The position numbers and the translations under genes are program-made. Positions 17,319-26,585 of a stretch of 64,000 bases of DNA are shown one piece after another; the stretch's first letter is position 1; each line of letters opens with the position of its first letter. The DNA comes from Crocinitomicaceae bacterium (GTDB taxonomy: Bacteria > Bacteroidota > Bacteroidia > Flavobacteriales_D > Crocinitomicaceae). The stretch is from contig JAURMI010000022.1 of the NCBI GenBank assembly GCA_030830785.1, positions 1 through 64,000 of the forward strand, in the 5' to 3' direction. The notes beneath the pieces are model-generated. The model did no database searches. It had not been told where the DNA came from and saw only the letters and a list, made by a program, of their open reading frames with translations.

Positions 17319-17339
17319 TAATTTACTCTATTTATCAGT

Positions 17340-18203
17340 ATGTATTTCATTATAGAAAGCGGCTCAACCAAGAGCGATTGGGTCTTAGTCGATAACAAAA
17401 ATAACCAAAGTTTTTTTTCAACAATGGGCTTCAATCCATATTTTCATTCCTCAGACTTAATAGAGGCCGAATTGAAAAATAATAAAGATATCATGCAATT
17501 GGCGCCATCCATTAAAGGAATTTATTTTTATGGTGCTGGCTGTTCAAGTCCTGAACTCAATCAAATCGTTCTAGAAGGGCTTAGCCGCATATTTACCCAT
17601 TCATCTATTCATGTAGATCATGATTTATTAGCGTGCGCCTATTCAACCTTTAAAGGAAACCCAGCTATTTCCTGTATCATAGGGACCGGAAGTAATTCTT
17701 GTTTTTTCGATGGTCAGAATTTGATTGAAGAAGTTCCAGCACTTGGTTATGTTCTAGGTGATGAAGGCAGCGGAAGTTACTTTGGCAAGCAATTATTGTC
17801 TGCATTTTTATATCATCATTTACCTCAAGAAATTGAAAACGACTTTTTAGCCACTTATCAATTAGATAAAGATATGATTGTTGATCGTGTATATCGAGAA
17901 CAAAATGCAAATGTTTTTATTGCCTCGTTTATGCCATTCATTGCAAAACATAAAGAGCACCCATTTTTCTCTCAAATGGTAATCAATGGATTACGACAGT
18001 TCATGAAAGTACATGTGTGCTGTTATGATAATTATAAAAATACAGAAGTGCATTTTGTTGGTTCGTTATCGAAAATTTTTGAAAAAGAACTCCATAAAGC
18101 GGCTGAAGAACTCGATATTAAAGTGACCTCAATTATTCAAAAACCAGTAATAGGTCTTGTAAATTATCATCTCCAATATATTCTTAAATCTGAAATTGTT
18201 TAA
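17340..18203 (+). CDS. BadF/BadG/BcrA/BcrD-type sugar kinase (N-acetylglucosamine kinase-like)
   Basis: The 287-residue protein has the ASKHA ATPase fold with phosphate-1 loop ESGSTKSDW (residues 6-14). A probable catalytic Asp is in VDHDLLAC (about 95). Phosphate-2 GTGSNS (115-120) and the adenosine-region motif LGDEGSGSYFG (139-149) follow. Relatives phosphorylate N-acetylglucosamine or glucose. As first gene of a maltose-phosphorylase operon it is a good candidate to phosphorylate the free glucose released by phosphorolysis; this is inference. The next gene begins two bases after its stop if the second Met is used. Confidence 0.85.
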   Translation: MYFIIESGSTKSDWVLVDNKNNQSFFSTMGFNPYFHSSDLIEAELKNNKDIMQLAPSIKGIYFYGAGCSSPELNQIVLEGLSRIFTHSSIHVDHDLLACAYSTFKGNPAISCIIGTGSNSCFFDGQNLIEEVPALGYVLGDEGSGSYFGKQLLSAFLYHHLPQEIENDFLATYQLDKDMIVDRVYREQNANVFIASFMPFIAKHKEHPFFSQMVINGLRQFMKVHVCCYDNYKNTEVHFVGSLSKIFEKELHKAAEELDIKVTSIIQKPVIGLVNYHLQYILKSEIV

Positions 18204-18204
18204 A

Positions 18205-19524
18205 ATGAAAAATGTAATTGCCATTTTCACTATTACTCTATTGAGCTTTAATTCATTGAGTCAACTCAAAACACCAGATTGGGTTAAAAATGCGACTATA
18301 TACGAAGTGAATGTTCGTCAGTTTTCTCCCCAAGGTACGTTTGCAGAAGTGGAAAAACAATTGCCTCGTTTGGAAAAAATGGGCATAGATATAATTTGGT
18401 TAATGCCAATTCATCCCATTGGACAATTGAATAGAAAAGGCAGTTTAGGCAGTTATTATGCGGTTCAGGATTATCGCGATATCAATCCTGAATTTGGTTC
18501 CCATGAGGATTTGATGAATTTGGTTCAAACAGCCCATAAGTTACAAATGAAGGTGATTATAGATTGGGTCGCCAACCATACATCTCCAGATAATATTTGG
18601 GTTCAGGAGGGTAAACTTGATTGGTATACCTTAGACTCGTTGGGGAAAATACAACCTACCATTGGAACAGACTGGTGGGATGTAGCAGATTTGAATTACG
18701 ACAATCAGGAATTGAGAAAAGAAATGATCTCCTGTATGGAATACTGGGTGAGAGAATTTGATATTGATGGGTTTCGATGTGATGTTGCAGGTTGGGTGCC
18801 CATGGACTTTTGGAATGATGCACGTGCAGCCTTGAATCAAATAAAACCAATTTTTATGCTGGCTGAGGCAGAAGGTAAAGAATTTCACTCAGCTTTTGAG
18901 ATGACTTATGGTTGGGAGTTTCATCATATTATGAACGAGGTGGCTCAGGGTAAAAAAAATGCAGCTGATATTTTAGATTATTTTGAAAGAGTGAAATTAC
19001 CAACCGGAACTTTTAGTATGCACTTTACTTCAAATCACGACGAGAATTCATGGAATGGAACAGAAATGGAGCGGATGGGTGAGGCAAGATTGGCGATGGC
19101 CGTATTGGCCTCAACAATCCAAGGCATGCCTCTTGTTTATAATGGACAAGAAACATCATTAGACAGAAGGCTGAAGTTTTTCGATAAGGATTCAATCAAT
19201 TGGGAAAAAATGGATCTCGTTGACTTTTATTCAAAATTACTTCACTTACATCAAACACATCCTGCGCTTATTGCGGGTCTAGGTCAGCAGGAACCGATTT
19301 TTTTAACCACAAAAGAACAAAAGGATATTCTTGTATATTCAAGACAATCTGGCGATGACAGGGTTTTGGTAATGCTCAATTTGAGTAATAAGGCAAAAAA
19401 AATCACCATAAATGCAAAAATGCTTGGTGCGTATTACAATTTATTTACTCAGAGCAAAGAAATACTTGAAGATAAGCAAGTTATTACCCTAGATCCTTGG
19501 GGTTATAGGGTTTACTACCGTTAA
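18205..19524 (+). CDS. Alpha-amylase family protein (GH13), periplasmic
   Basis: The enzyme of about 439 residues has a signal peptide (about 1-20, ending NSLSQ) but no T9SS domain or lipobox, so a periplasmic site is likely. The GH13 regions are all present: DWVANHTS (region I), GFRCDVAG with the nucleophile Asp (II), MLAEAEG with the acid Glu (III), and FTSNHDENS (IV). A compact C-terminal beta domain closes the protein. The ATG at 18205 is preferred to one nine bases earlier because it starts the signal peptide cleanly and avoids overlap with the kinase gene. It probably trims maltodextrins before uptake. Confidence 0.92.
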   Translation: MKNVIAIFTITLLSFNSLSQLKTPDWVKNATIYEVNVRQFSPQGTFAEVEKQLPRLEKMGIDIIWLMPIHPIGQLNRKGSLGSYYAVQDYRDINPEFGSHEDLMNLVQTAHKLQMKVIIDWVANHTSPDNIWVQEGKLDWYTLDSLGKIQPTIGTDWWDVADLNYDNQELRKEMISCMEYWVREFDIDGFRCDVAGWVPMDFWNDARAALNQIKPIFMLAEAEGKEFHSAFEMTYGWEFHHIMNEVAQGKKNAADILDYFERVKLPTGTFSMHFTSNHDENSWNGTEMERMGEARLAMAVLASTIQGMPLVYNGQETSLDRRLKFFDKDSINWEKMDLVDFYSKLLHLHQTHPALIAGLGQQEPIFLTTKEQKDILVYSRQSGDDRVLVMLNLSNKAKKITINAKMLGAYYNLFTQSKEILEDKQVITLDPWGYRVYYR

Positions 19525-19547
19525 ACTATAAATTTTAGTATTCCGCC

Positions 19548-20933
19548 ATGCAAAATAAACCCACGCTTTCGTTTTGGCAAATTTGGAATATGAGTTTTGG
19601 CTTCTTGGGCATTCAGTTTGGGTTTGCCCTACAGGGAGGTTACATGTCTCGTATTTTCCAATCTCTAGGAGCTTCTCCGGAAGATATTCCTGGTCTTTGG
19701 ATTGCAGCACCATTAACAGGATTGATCGTTCAGCCTATAATTGGTTTTCTTTCCGATCGCACTTGGCTTAGTATAAAAAATGAATCTTCCAATAGGAGTT
19801 GGACAATCATTTTTGGTAGACGAAAGCCTTATTTTTTATTAGGTGCCATTTTGAGTTCCTTGGCTTTATTTTTTGCGCCTTATTCTCCAACGCTCTGGAT
19901 GGCGGCTGGTTTTCTATGGGTTTTAGATGCTTCGATTAATATTAGTATGGAACCATTTAGGGCACTGGTGGCCGATAAACTGCCAGAAAATCAAAGGTCC
20001 TATGGTTTTGTGCTTCAGACCTTAATCATCGGAATTGGTACTTGGGTCGCTTCTAACTTGCCTTGGATGGTTACTAAATTAGGCTTCCATGATGATGTTC
20101 ATAGTAAAGGTATTCCAATGAATGTCAAGGTTGCCTTTGGGATTGGCGCCGCTGTATTTTTTCTAAGTATTCTTTATACTATTTTCACCACAAAGGAATA
20201 TCCTCCCTCTGACCAAGAACCTGTTGAAACCAAGAGAAAAAGCACCAATTTTTTAAAAGATTTTTGGTCCTCAGTGACGACAATGTCATCCACCATGCTA
20301 AAATTGGGCCTCATTCAGTTTTTTAGTTGGTTTTCATTTTTCACAATGTGGAGTATGGCCACACCAGCTTTAACATCTTTTGTTTACAAATCGCCAGCCC
20401 CAACCGAAATGATGTTTAAAATGGACAAAGTAAACTATGACTTAATGAATCAAAACTACCAAGCAGCCGCAGATTCAGTAGGAGCCAATATGGGGGTTTA
20501 TGGCCTTACCTCAATGCTTTTCGCGCTTGTTTTAACCTTTTATGCTTCTAGATTTCGTATCAATCGCAAATGGGTACATTTAGCTTCATTGGTTGTAGGT
20601 GGTATCGGATTTATATCAATGAGATTCATACCTAATCCAGATTATTTATGGCTTTGCTTCGCTCTAATTGGATTTTCATGGGGAAGTATATTATCCATGC
20701 CCTATGCAATGTTATCGAGTACGGTAGATGAAAAAAAGATGGGACTTATGATGGGCCTATTCAATATGTTCATTGTTATCCCTCAAATCATTGCCGCATT
20801 AGGAGGCGTGAATTTATTATCCAAGCTTTTTGGCGATAACCCAATTGCACCTATGCTTCTGGCCGGATCCTCATTGATTGTAGCGGGTTTGTTGAATTTA
20901 ATTTTAACCGATAAGCAAATTACTCGTGGATAA
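19548..20933 (+). CDS. MFS sugar transporter (maltose/maltodextrin type)
   Basis: The 461-residue membrane protein has about twelve helices of the MFS/GPH sugar-symporter type. The first helix carries FWQIWNMSFGFLGIQFGFAL. The loop after helix 2 reads GFLSDRTWL, followed by FGRRKPYFLLG, a pattern shared with Bacteroidota maltose transporters and plant sucrose/H+ symporters. A longer central hydrophilic loop is present. It lies between the periplasmic amylase and the phosphoglucomutase/phosphorylase pair, so it most likely imports maltose or short maltodextrins. The stop overlaps the next gene. Confidence 0.9.
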   Translation: MQNKPTLSFWQIWNMSFGFLGIQFGFALQGGYMSRIFQSLGASPEDIPGLWIAAPLTGLIVQPIIGFLSDRTWLSIKNESSNRSWTIIFGRRKPYFLLGAILSSLALFFAPYSPTLWMAAGFLWVLDASINISMEPFRALVADKLPENQRSYGFVLQTLIIGIGTWVASNLPWMVTKLGFHDDVHSKGIPMNVKVAFGIGAAVFFLSILYTIFTTKEYPPSDQEPVETKRKSTNFLKDFWSSVTTMSSTMLKLGLIQFFSWFSFFTMWSMATPALTSFVYKSPAPTEMMFKMDKVNYDLMNQNYQAAADSVGANMGVYGLTSMLFALVLTFYASRFRINRKWVHLASLVVGGIGFISMRFIPNPDYLWLCFALIGFSWGSILSMPYAMLSSTVDEKKMGLMMGLFNMFIVIPQIIAALGGVNLLSKLFGDNPIAPMLLAGSSLIVAGLLNLILTDKQITRG

Positions 20934-21570
20934 AATTCAGGCCTTTTTATTTGACTTAGACGGGGTTTTGGTGAGCACCGAACACAATCATTTTGTTTCT
21001 TGGCAACACTGCGCTCACTTGCTTGGTATCCCATTTTCTCAAAAGGAAAATGAGTTATTGAAAGGCGTAAGTAGGATTGATTCTCTAAAAAATATTTTAG
21101 CACTAGGTAATAAACAAATTTCAACAGATGAATTTGAATCCTTGCTTAAGATTAAAAATGATTTTTATCTGGATTCCATAAAACATATTAACCAAAGTAA
21201 TTTGCTGCCTGGAGTGTTAAACGTGTTAACTGTAGCCACTAAAAAGGGCATACTTCTTGGGGTGGGTTCTTCGAGTAAAAACGCAAATCTTATTCTTGAA
21301 AAATTACAAATCAAGGATTTTTTTAAAGTGATTATTGATGGCAATGGCGTAAAAAACCCTAAGCCCGATCCAGAAGTTTTTTTAAATGGAGCTTCTGCAC
21401 TAGGGGTTGAACCGGCAAAGACTTTAGTCTTTGAAGATGCTGCATCGGGAATTACCGCAGCTAAAAATGGTGGATTTAATACAATAGGTGTAGGAAATCC
21501 TCATATAGCTCATTTGTCAGATATTTATTTAGACGACCTGACCCAATTTAAGTTGGAAACTTATGCGTAA
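20926..21570 (+). CDS. pgmB: Beta-phosphoglucomutase (HAD superfamily)
   Basis: The enzyme converts beta-glucose-1-phosphate to glucose-6-phosphate. The 214-residue protein has the HAD nucleophile motif FDLDGVLVST (Asp at residues 9 and 11). A helical cap follows, then the Ser of GVGSSSKN, the Lys of NPKPDPEVF, and the acidic motif VFEDAASGI. This set is typical of beta-PGM. It starts with GTG, overlapping the transporter by eight bases, and overlaps the phosphorylase gene by eight bases. The coupling to GH65 explains the stereospecific beta-phosphate route. Confidence 0.93.
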   Translation: MDKIQAFLFDLDGVLVSTEHNHFVSWQHCAHLLGIPFSQKENELLKGVSRIDSLKNILALGNKQISTDEFESLLKIKNDFYLDSIKHINQSNLLPGVLNVLTVATKKGILLGVGSSSKNANLILEKLQIKDFFKVIIDGNGVKNPKPDPEVFLNGASALGVEPAKTLVFEDAASGITAAKNGGFNTIGVGNPHIAHLSDIYLDDLTQFKLETYA

Positions 21571-23854
21571 TTTATTTGAAATTGATCCTTGGAAGATCAT
21601 TGAAACCAATTTTGACCCCAATAAGCAAAAACAAGCTGAAAGTATTTTTAGTATAGGAAATGGATCCTTTGGTCAGCGCGCAAATTTTGAAGAAAAATAC
21701 AGTGGTCCTTCCTTACAAGGCAGTTATGTTGGCGGGGTTTATTACCCGGATAAAACGCGTGTTGGGTGGTGGAAAAATGGCTATCCTGAATATTTCGCCA
21801 AGGTATTAAATGCCACAAATTGGATTGGCATAGATATTAAAATTGATGGTGAGCATCTGGATTTAAATAGTCAAAAAATAAAGCATTTTCATCGAGAACT
21901 TGACATGAAAAATGGTTTGTTGAAAAGAACCGTGCGCATTGAATTTAATAATGGTAAAGAGTTGGAGATTGATAGTATCCGTTTTTGCTCTATGGCTAGG
22001 GAAGAAGTAGCAGCTATCGCTTATAGTGTAACACCAATAAATTTCAGTGGAAATGTAAAATTTACGCCATACTTAGATGCAAATGTACATAACCACGATG
22101 CAAATTATGATGAGTTTTTTTGGATTGAAGATTCGAAAAAAGTCGATATGCAAAAAGCAATACTTTGTACGCGAACCAAAAAGACAAATTTTGCCATTTC
22201 AACTGCCATGCGCTATAGTTTTTGGGAAGATGACGAATTATTACAGATACACCCAAATATTGCTCAAAGTGATTTTTATGTCGAAAATAATTTTGAACAT
22301 TTCTTAACAAAAGGTAAAAAATACACGCTTAAAAAGTATGTGGCCATTACCTCAACAATAAATCATTCAGAATTTGATCTTGTACCCAAGGCGATTAAGC
22401 GAGTTCGCGAAGCCTACATAACAGGATTTGATAAATTAAAGCAAGAACACCAGGCAGCTTGGGCCAACATTTGGAAAAGTGCCGATATTACCATCGAAGG
22501 TGATAGCGCCTCACAACAAGGAATCCGATTCAATATTTTTCATTTATATCAAACCTATACCGGAAAAAATGCCAAGTTAAATATAGGTCCTAAAGGATTT
22601 ACAGGTGAAAAATATGGAGGTGCAACTTATTGGGATACAGAAGCATATTGCTTGCCGTTTTATTTAAAAACAGCGGATCCAAGTGTAGCACGTCAATTAT
22701 TGATTTATCGTTTTAACCATTTGGATCGGGCAATTGAAAATGCAGAAAAATTGGGATTCAAAGAAGGTGCTGCATTATTTCCAATGGTAACAATGAATGG
22801 GGAGGAATGTCATAATGAATGGGAAATTACTTTTGAAGAAATTCATCGCAATGGTGCCATCGCATTTGCCATTTATAACTATATCAGACATACTGGAGAT
22901 ACTGATTATTTAACAACATATGGATTTCCAGTAATTGCCGCTATTGCAAGATTTTGGGCGCAACGATTTAATTGGTCTGAAGACAAACTTGCATATGTCA
23001 TGCTCGGTGTAACTGGCCCTAATGAATATGAAAACAATGTCAATAATAATTGGTATACCAATTACATTGCTAGATGGTGTATTGCCTATTGTTTAGAGGT
23101 TAACGAAATGTCGGAAATTAAAACGGCGCATAAATTAGATGAACGAGAAATTAATAAATTTAAGCATATTGTAGAAAATGTCTACTTCCCGAAACTAAAA
23201 AGTACGCAAATCTTTTTGCAGCAAGATGGGTTTATGGACAAAGAACAACTCAATGCCTCAGATATTCCAAGAGCTCAAAGGCCTATTAATCAGCATTGGT
23301 CTTGGGATAGAATTTTACGTTCAATTTTTATTAAGCAGGCCGATGTTTTACAAGGATTGTATCTTTTTGAAGACCATTTTTCGACAGAACTCATTAAAGA
23401 AAACTTTGACTTTTACGAGCCTAAAACGGTTCATGAATCTTCGTTATCGCCTTGCGTGCATGTTATTCTAGCTGCTAAAATCAATAAACTTGAAAAGGCC
23501 TTAGAATTGTACTTGCGCACAAGTCGTCTAGATTTAGACGATTATAATCATGAGGCTGATGAAGGATTGCACATTACTTCAATGGCTGGAACTTGGATGT
23601 CAATAGTGGAAGGCTTGGCAGGGGTTCGGATTTTAAAAGAAGGGCTCTATATTGATCCTAAAATACCTCAACCGTGGGAAAGCTATTCCTTTCAAATTCG
23701 CTATCAAAATAGGCCCTTGGCAATTTCAGTTAGCCAGAAAAATGTGAAGATTACTAACTTAGGCAAAGAATTACTCAAGTGTCAGCTTAAAGGAATAGAT
23801 ATTGAAATATTGGCAGACGACACCTATACTTTAGAATTAAACCAAGCACAATGA
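21563..23854 (+). CDS. Maltose phosphorylase (glycoside hydrolase family 65)
   Basis: It splits maltose with phosphate into glucose and beta-glucose-1-phosphate. The 763-residue length suits GH65 phosphorylases. An N-terminal beta-sandwich (to about 270) precedes the (alpha/alpha)6 barrel. The signature around residues 412-430 contains NGEECHNEWEITFEEIHRN, which includes the general acid Glu. WDTE (357-360) and NEYENNVNNNWYTN are also typical of the family. No signal peptide is seen, so it acts in the cytoplasm after uptake. Specificity for maltose rather than trehalose or kojibiose is inferred from the NGEECHNEWE motif and the amylase context. Confidence 0.93.
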   Translation: MRNLFEIDPWKIIETNFDPNKQKQAESIFSIGNGSFGQRANFEEKYSGPSLQGSYVGGVYYPDKTRVGWWKNGYPEYFAKVLNATNWIGIDIKIDGEHLDLNSQKIKHFHRELDMKNGLLKRTVRIEFNNGKELEIDSIRFCSMAREEVAAIAYSVTPINFSGNVKFTPYLDANVHNHDANYDEFFWIEDSKKVDMQKAILCTRTKKTNFAISTAMRYSFWEDDELLQIHPNIAQSDFYVENNFEHFLTKGKKYTLKKYVAITSTINHSEFDLVPKAIKRVREAYITGFDKLKQEHQAAWANIWKSADITIEGDSASQQGIRFNIFHLYQTYTGKNAKLNIGPKGFTGEKYGGATYWDTEAYCLPFYLKTADPSVARQLLIYRFNHLDRAIENAEKLGFKEGAALFPMVTMNGEECHNEWEITFEEIHRNGAIAFAIYNYIRHTGDTDYLTTYGFPVIAAIARFWAQRFNWSEDKLAYVMLGVTGPNEYENNVNNNWYTNYIARWCIAYCLEVNEMSEIKTAHKLDEREINKFKHIVENVYFPKLKSTQIFLQQDGFMDKEQLNASDIPRAQRPINQHWSWDRILRSIFIKQADVLQGLYLFEDHFSTELIKENFDFYEPKTVHESSLSPCVHVILAAKINKLEKALELYLRTSRLDLDDYNHEADEGLHITSMAGTWMSIVEGLAGVRILKEGLYIDPKIPQPWESYSFQIRYQNRPLAISVSQKNVKITNLGKELLKCQLKGIDIEILADDTYTLELNQAQ

Positions 23855-26199
23855 TGTTTAGAAATTTTTATTTTCTCATTATTTTTTTTCTAGGATATCA
23901 AAACTTAAATGGACAAATAAACCCTACCAACAGGCAAGTTGTACTGCAGGCCTATTGGTGGGATTATTGGAATTCAAATTTTCCAAACGGATGGGCAAAC
24001 TATTTAACAGAATTGGCACCCCGACTTTCTGCTTTAGGAATAGATGCAATTTGGATTCCACCCAGTATAAAAAATTCAGGAACTAATAGTGTTGGCTATT
24101 CTCCTTTTGACCATTATGATCTTGGCGATAAATTTCAAAAAAATAGTACCAAAACCCGTTTAGGCGATAAAGATGAATTGCTGCGAATGGTCGCCGTTAT
24201 GCATGCCAATGGAATTGATGTAATACAAGACGTAGTCTTGAATCATGTAAGTAGTGCTGGCAGCTCGAACGGATCGGGAGGGCAAGATCCTGCTGCTTTG
24301 GACGACGGACAAAATAACAGGTATAAAAATTTTCGTTATGTGAGTTTTAAAACACCCGCTAGTGCCGAAACAGCAAATAATTATCTTTCAAGAGAAGGGC
24401 GCTTTTCAAAGAATTGGCAAAATTTTTATCCCAACAATAATAATATTTGTTGCACAAATGACATCAATTCGCCTTATTGGGGGCCCGATATTTCTTATGA
24501 AAGCAATGCCAATGGGCTTTCTTCAAATGCCATCTACAACCCAATTCAGGGTTCAGATTACATGCGTTCAAATATGCGCAATTGGTTAATTTGGTATAAA
24601 AAACAAGTGGGTTTTGATGGTGTGCGTTTTGATGCAGTAAAACATTTCCCAACTTATGTTTCAGAAGACGTACTTTGGAATTTGCAATATGGAGCTCTAT
24701 GGGCGAGCGGTGGCCCTGAAATGTTTGCAGTAGGTGAATGGGTCGGCAATTCAGCACAACTAGATGCATGGGCAGATGCAGTTCAGAATAGAGCTGGTAC
24801 CTTCGATTTTAATTTGCGTTTTGCGCTTTCGGAAATGGTTGGAGGTAATGGTAATTATAATTTAGGATTTATCCCATCACAACAACAGCAAAATAGGCAG
24901 CGCACAGTCCCTTTTGTAAATAATCACGATACTTTTCGCCCTCAACTTTCTAGCCAAGGGAACTACACAGGTTGGAATACTGGCTCAGAATTAAGTTTGC
25001 ATATCGAACCCAATGATCCAAGAAGTAGTATAGCACATGCCATTGTGATGGCCATTGACGGTGCACCGCAATTATTTTTTGAAGATTTATTCAATATTGG
25101 CTATAATTCTAATCGATTTACACATCAACCAACTGATTTACTGCAATTGCCAGTAAATAGCGATGTCGCTAATTTGCTTTGGTGTCATCAAAATTTACAT
25201 TTTAAGGAGGGTGCATATTTTGTTAGATGGCAGGCTCCAGATGCTTTGGTAATAGAGCGCGAGGCAAAGGCATTGATCTGTGTAAATGATCAATGGAATC
25301 AATGGCAATATTTGAGTGGAGTGCAAACGAGTTGGCCTGATGGCACAGAATTAAAAGACTATTCAGGAGCAAATAGCAATGCGATTTTTGTGTATGGAGG
25401 AGGAAAGGTAGATATGGCTATTCCGCCATGTGATGGGAGTGCAAATTATGGCAGACGAGGTTATTGCGTATGGGGGCCTACAAATATAGATACCAATTAT
25501 TTTCGACCGTCTAAAAACATTATACAAGAATGGGAAATGAACGATGACCTTGGAGATCGACATGCAAATTCATTGCAACAAGGTGGGAAATTGCCAAACA
25601 ATAGTTTGGATTGTAGGGTAGTGGGAAGAATATACGCCCAACAAGGACAAGAAGTTCAGATAGAATGGTATCCAAGCGCGCCAAGTTTGCCTTTGACTTT
25701 ATCAATCCTAGATAATAATTGTGTGTCAATCGATTCGCTTACGCTATCGGGAAATGGTGTTTATAATTTTGTGCCTACCTACAGCGGATGGCACACAATC
25801 AGAATTGGAAATGCAACCCAAACACAAGCAGCACAGCATTGTTGGGTGAAAGCAATTTACACGGCTCCTCAAGTTGTTCAAACTAATGAGATAAAAAATA
25901 AATGTGCCTGTAATTTTACAGATCCAAATGCGTCTTTATCACAATTCCAATCCATTCAAAATCTTATTGTTTATCCCAATCCAAATAATGGATCTTTCGA
26001 AATTGTTGGTGCAGAAGGTTTAAACATTAAGTCCTTGCAATTAATGGACATTTCAGGTGTTTGCCATCCCATAGAATATTCAATTTTGAATAATCGAATT
26101 ATTCAGGTTAGTATCAATAAAAATTCAAAAGGTATTTATTGGCTAAAGCTTGAAACCGATAAAGGAAGCGTGGTAAAAATGATTTCAGTCCTCGATTGA
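23851..26199 (+). CDS. Secreted alpha-amylase (GH13) with T9SS sorting domain
   Basis: The 782-residue enzyme has a signal peptide (about 1-22). The GH13 catalytic domain contains DVVLNHVSS (region I), GVRFDAVKHF with the nucleophile (II), FAVGEWVG with the acid Glu (III) and FVNNHDTFRP (IV). A C-terminal all-beta region follows, then a type A T9SS sorting domain from about VYPNPNNGSFEIVG to the end. It should be exported to the cell surface and degrade starch there. The start overlaps the phosphorylase stop (ATGA). It is the last gene of the operon and ends directly against the convergent gene at 26200. Confidence 0.93.
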   Translation: MMFRNFYFLIIFFLGYQNLNGQINPTNRQVVLQAYWWDYWNSNFPNGWANYLTELAPRLSALGIDAIWIPPSIKNSGTNSVGYSPFDHYDLGDKFQKNSTKTRLGDKDELLRMVAVMHANGIDVIQDVVLNHVSSAGSSNGSGGQDPAALDDGQNNRYKNFRYVSFKTPASAETANNYLSREGRFSKNWQNFYPNNNNICCTNDINSPYWGPDISYESNANGLSSNAIYNPIQGSDYMRSNMRNWLIWYKKQVGFDGVRFDAVKHFPTYVSEDVLWNLQYGALWASGGPEMFAVGEWVGNSAQLDAWADAVQNRAGTFDFNLRFALSEMVGGNGNYNLGFIPSQQQQNRQRTVPFVNNHDTFRPQLSSQGNYTGWNTGSELSLHIEPNDPRSSIAHAIVMAIDGAPQLFFEDLFNIGYNSNRFTHQPTDLLQLPVNSDVANLLWCHQNLHFKEGAYFVRWQAPDALVIEREAKALICVNDQWNQWQYLSGVQTSWPDGTELKDYSGANSNAIFVYGGGKVDMAIPPCDGSANYGRRGYCVWGPTNIDTNYFRPSKNIIQEWEMNDDLGDRHANSLQQGGKLPNNSLDCRVVGRIYAQQGQEVQIEWYPSAPSLPLTLSILDNNCVSIDSLTLSGNGVYNFVPTYSGWHTIRIGNATQTQAAQHCWVKAIYTAPQVVQTNEIKNKCACNFTDPNASLSQFQSIQNLIVYPNPNNGSFEIVGAEGLNIKSLQLMDISGVCHPIEYSILNNRIIQVSINKNSKGIYWLKLETDKGSVVKMISVLD

Positions 26200-26571
26200 T
26201 TAATCCAAGCTCAATTGTCCTTTCGCATAGCTAAATAGACGTTTAATTTGGGCAACTTCACCTCTGAAATAGGCATCTTGTTGTTTAGGAATATAGCGTT
26301 TTTTGTGCTGACCAACTAAAATAATATTGATTAATTTTTTACCGAAATTATATGTTGGAATGTAATTTTGGTCAATAGGAGCTGCTTGTTCAAGACTTAA
26401 ATGAAGGTCAGCGCGTAAGCCCATTTGTAACAATTGCTCGCGGACTTGCTCGGCGCGCAAAATAAATTTATAAAGCTGCTCAGGGTCTATTTTTTTTGAC
26501 TTGGCAATGCGGTTTGCTTGAAAGTCAATATCTAAAAAGGCGCGCTCCAATTCATCAATTCCCATTGCCAT
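26200..26571 (-). CDS. Conserved-looking hypothetical protein, 123 residues
   Basis: No family was recognised. The protein is soluble, without signal peptide or membrane segment, and rich in charged residues. A helical N-terminal half carries LERAFLDIDFQANRIAKSK and LRAEQVREQLLQMG, and a basic C-terminal half carries VGQHKKRYIPKQQDAYF. It is supported as a gene by a TATTTTTG box exactly four bases before its ATG and by its tight fit between neighbours. It lies downstream of tlyA on the same strand. Confidence 0.6.
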   Translation of the reverse strand: MAMGIDELERAFLDIDFQANRIAKSKKIDPEQLYKFILRAEQVREQLLQMGLRADLHLSLEQAAPIDQNYIPTYNFGKKLINIILVGQHKKRYIPKQQDAYFRGEVAQIKRLFSYAKGQLSLD

Positions 26572-26575
26572 GCCA

Positions 26576-26583
26576 CAAAAATA
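26576..26583 (-). promoter_or_regulatory. -7 box four bases from the ATG of the 123-residue protein gene
   Basis: Minus-strand TATTTTTG is an exact match to TAnnTTTG, followed by TGGC and the ATG. It sits just past the tlyA stop. Confidence 0.48.
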
Positions 26584-26585
26584 GC

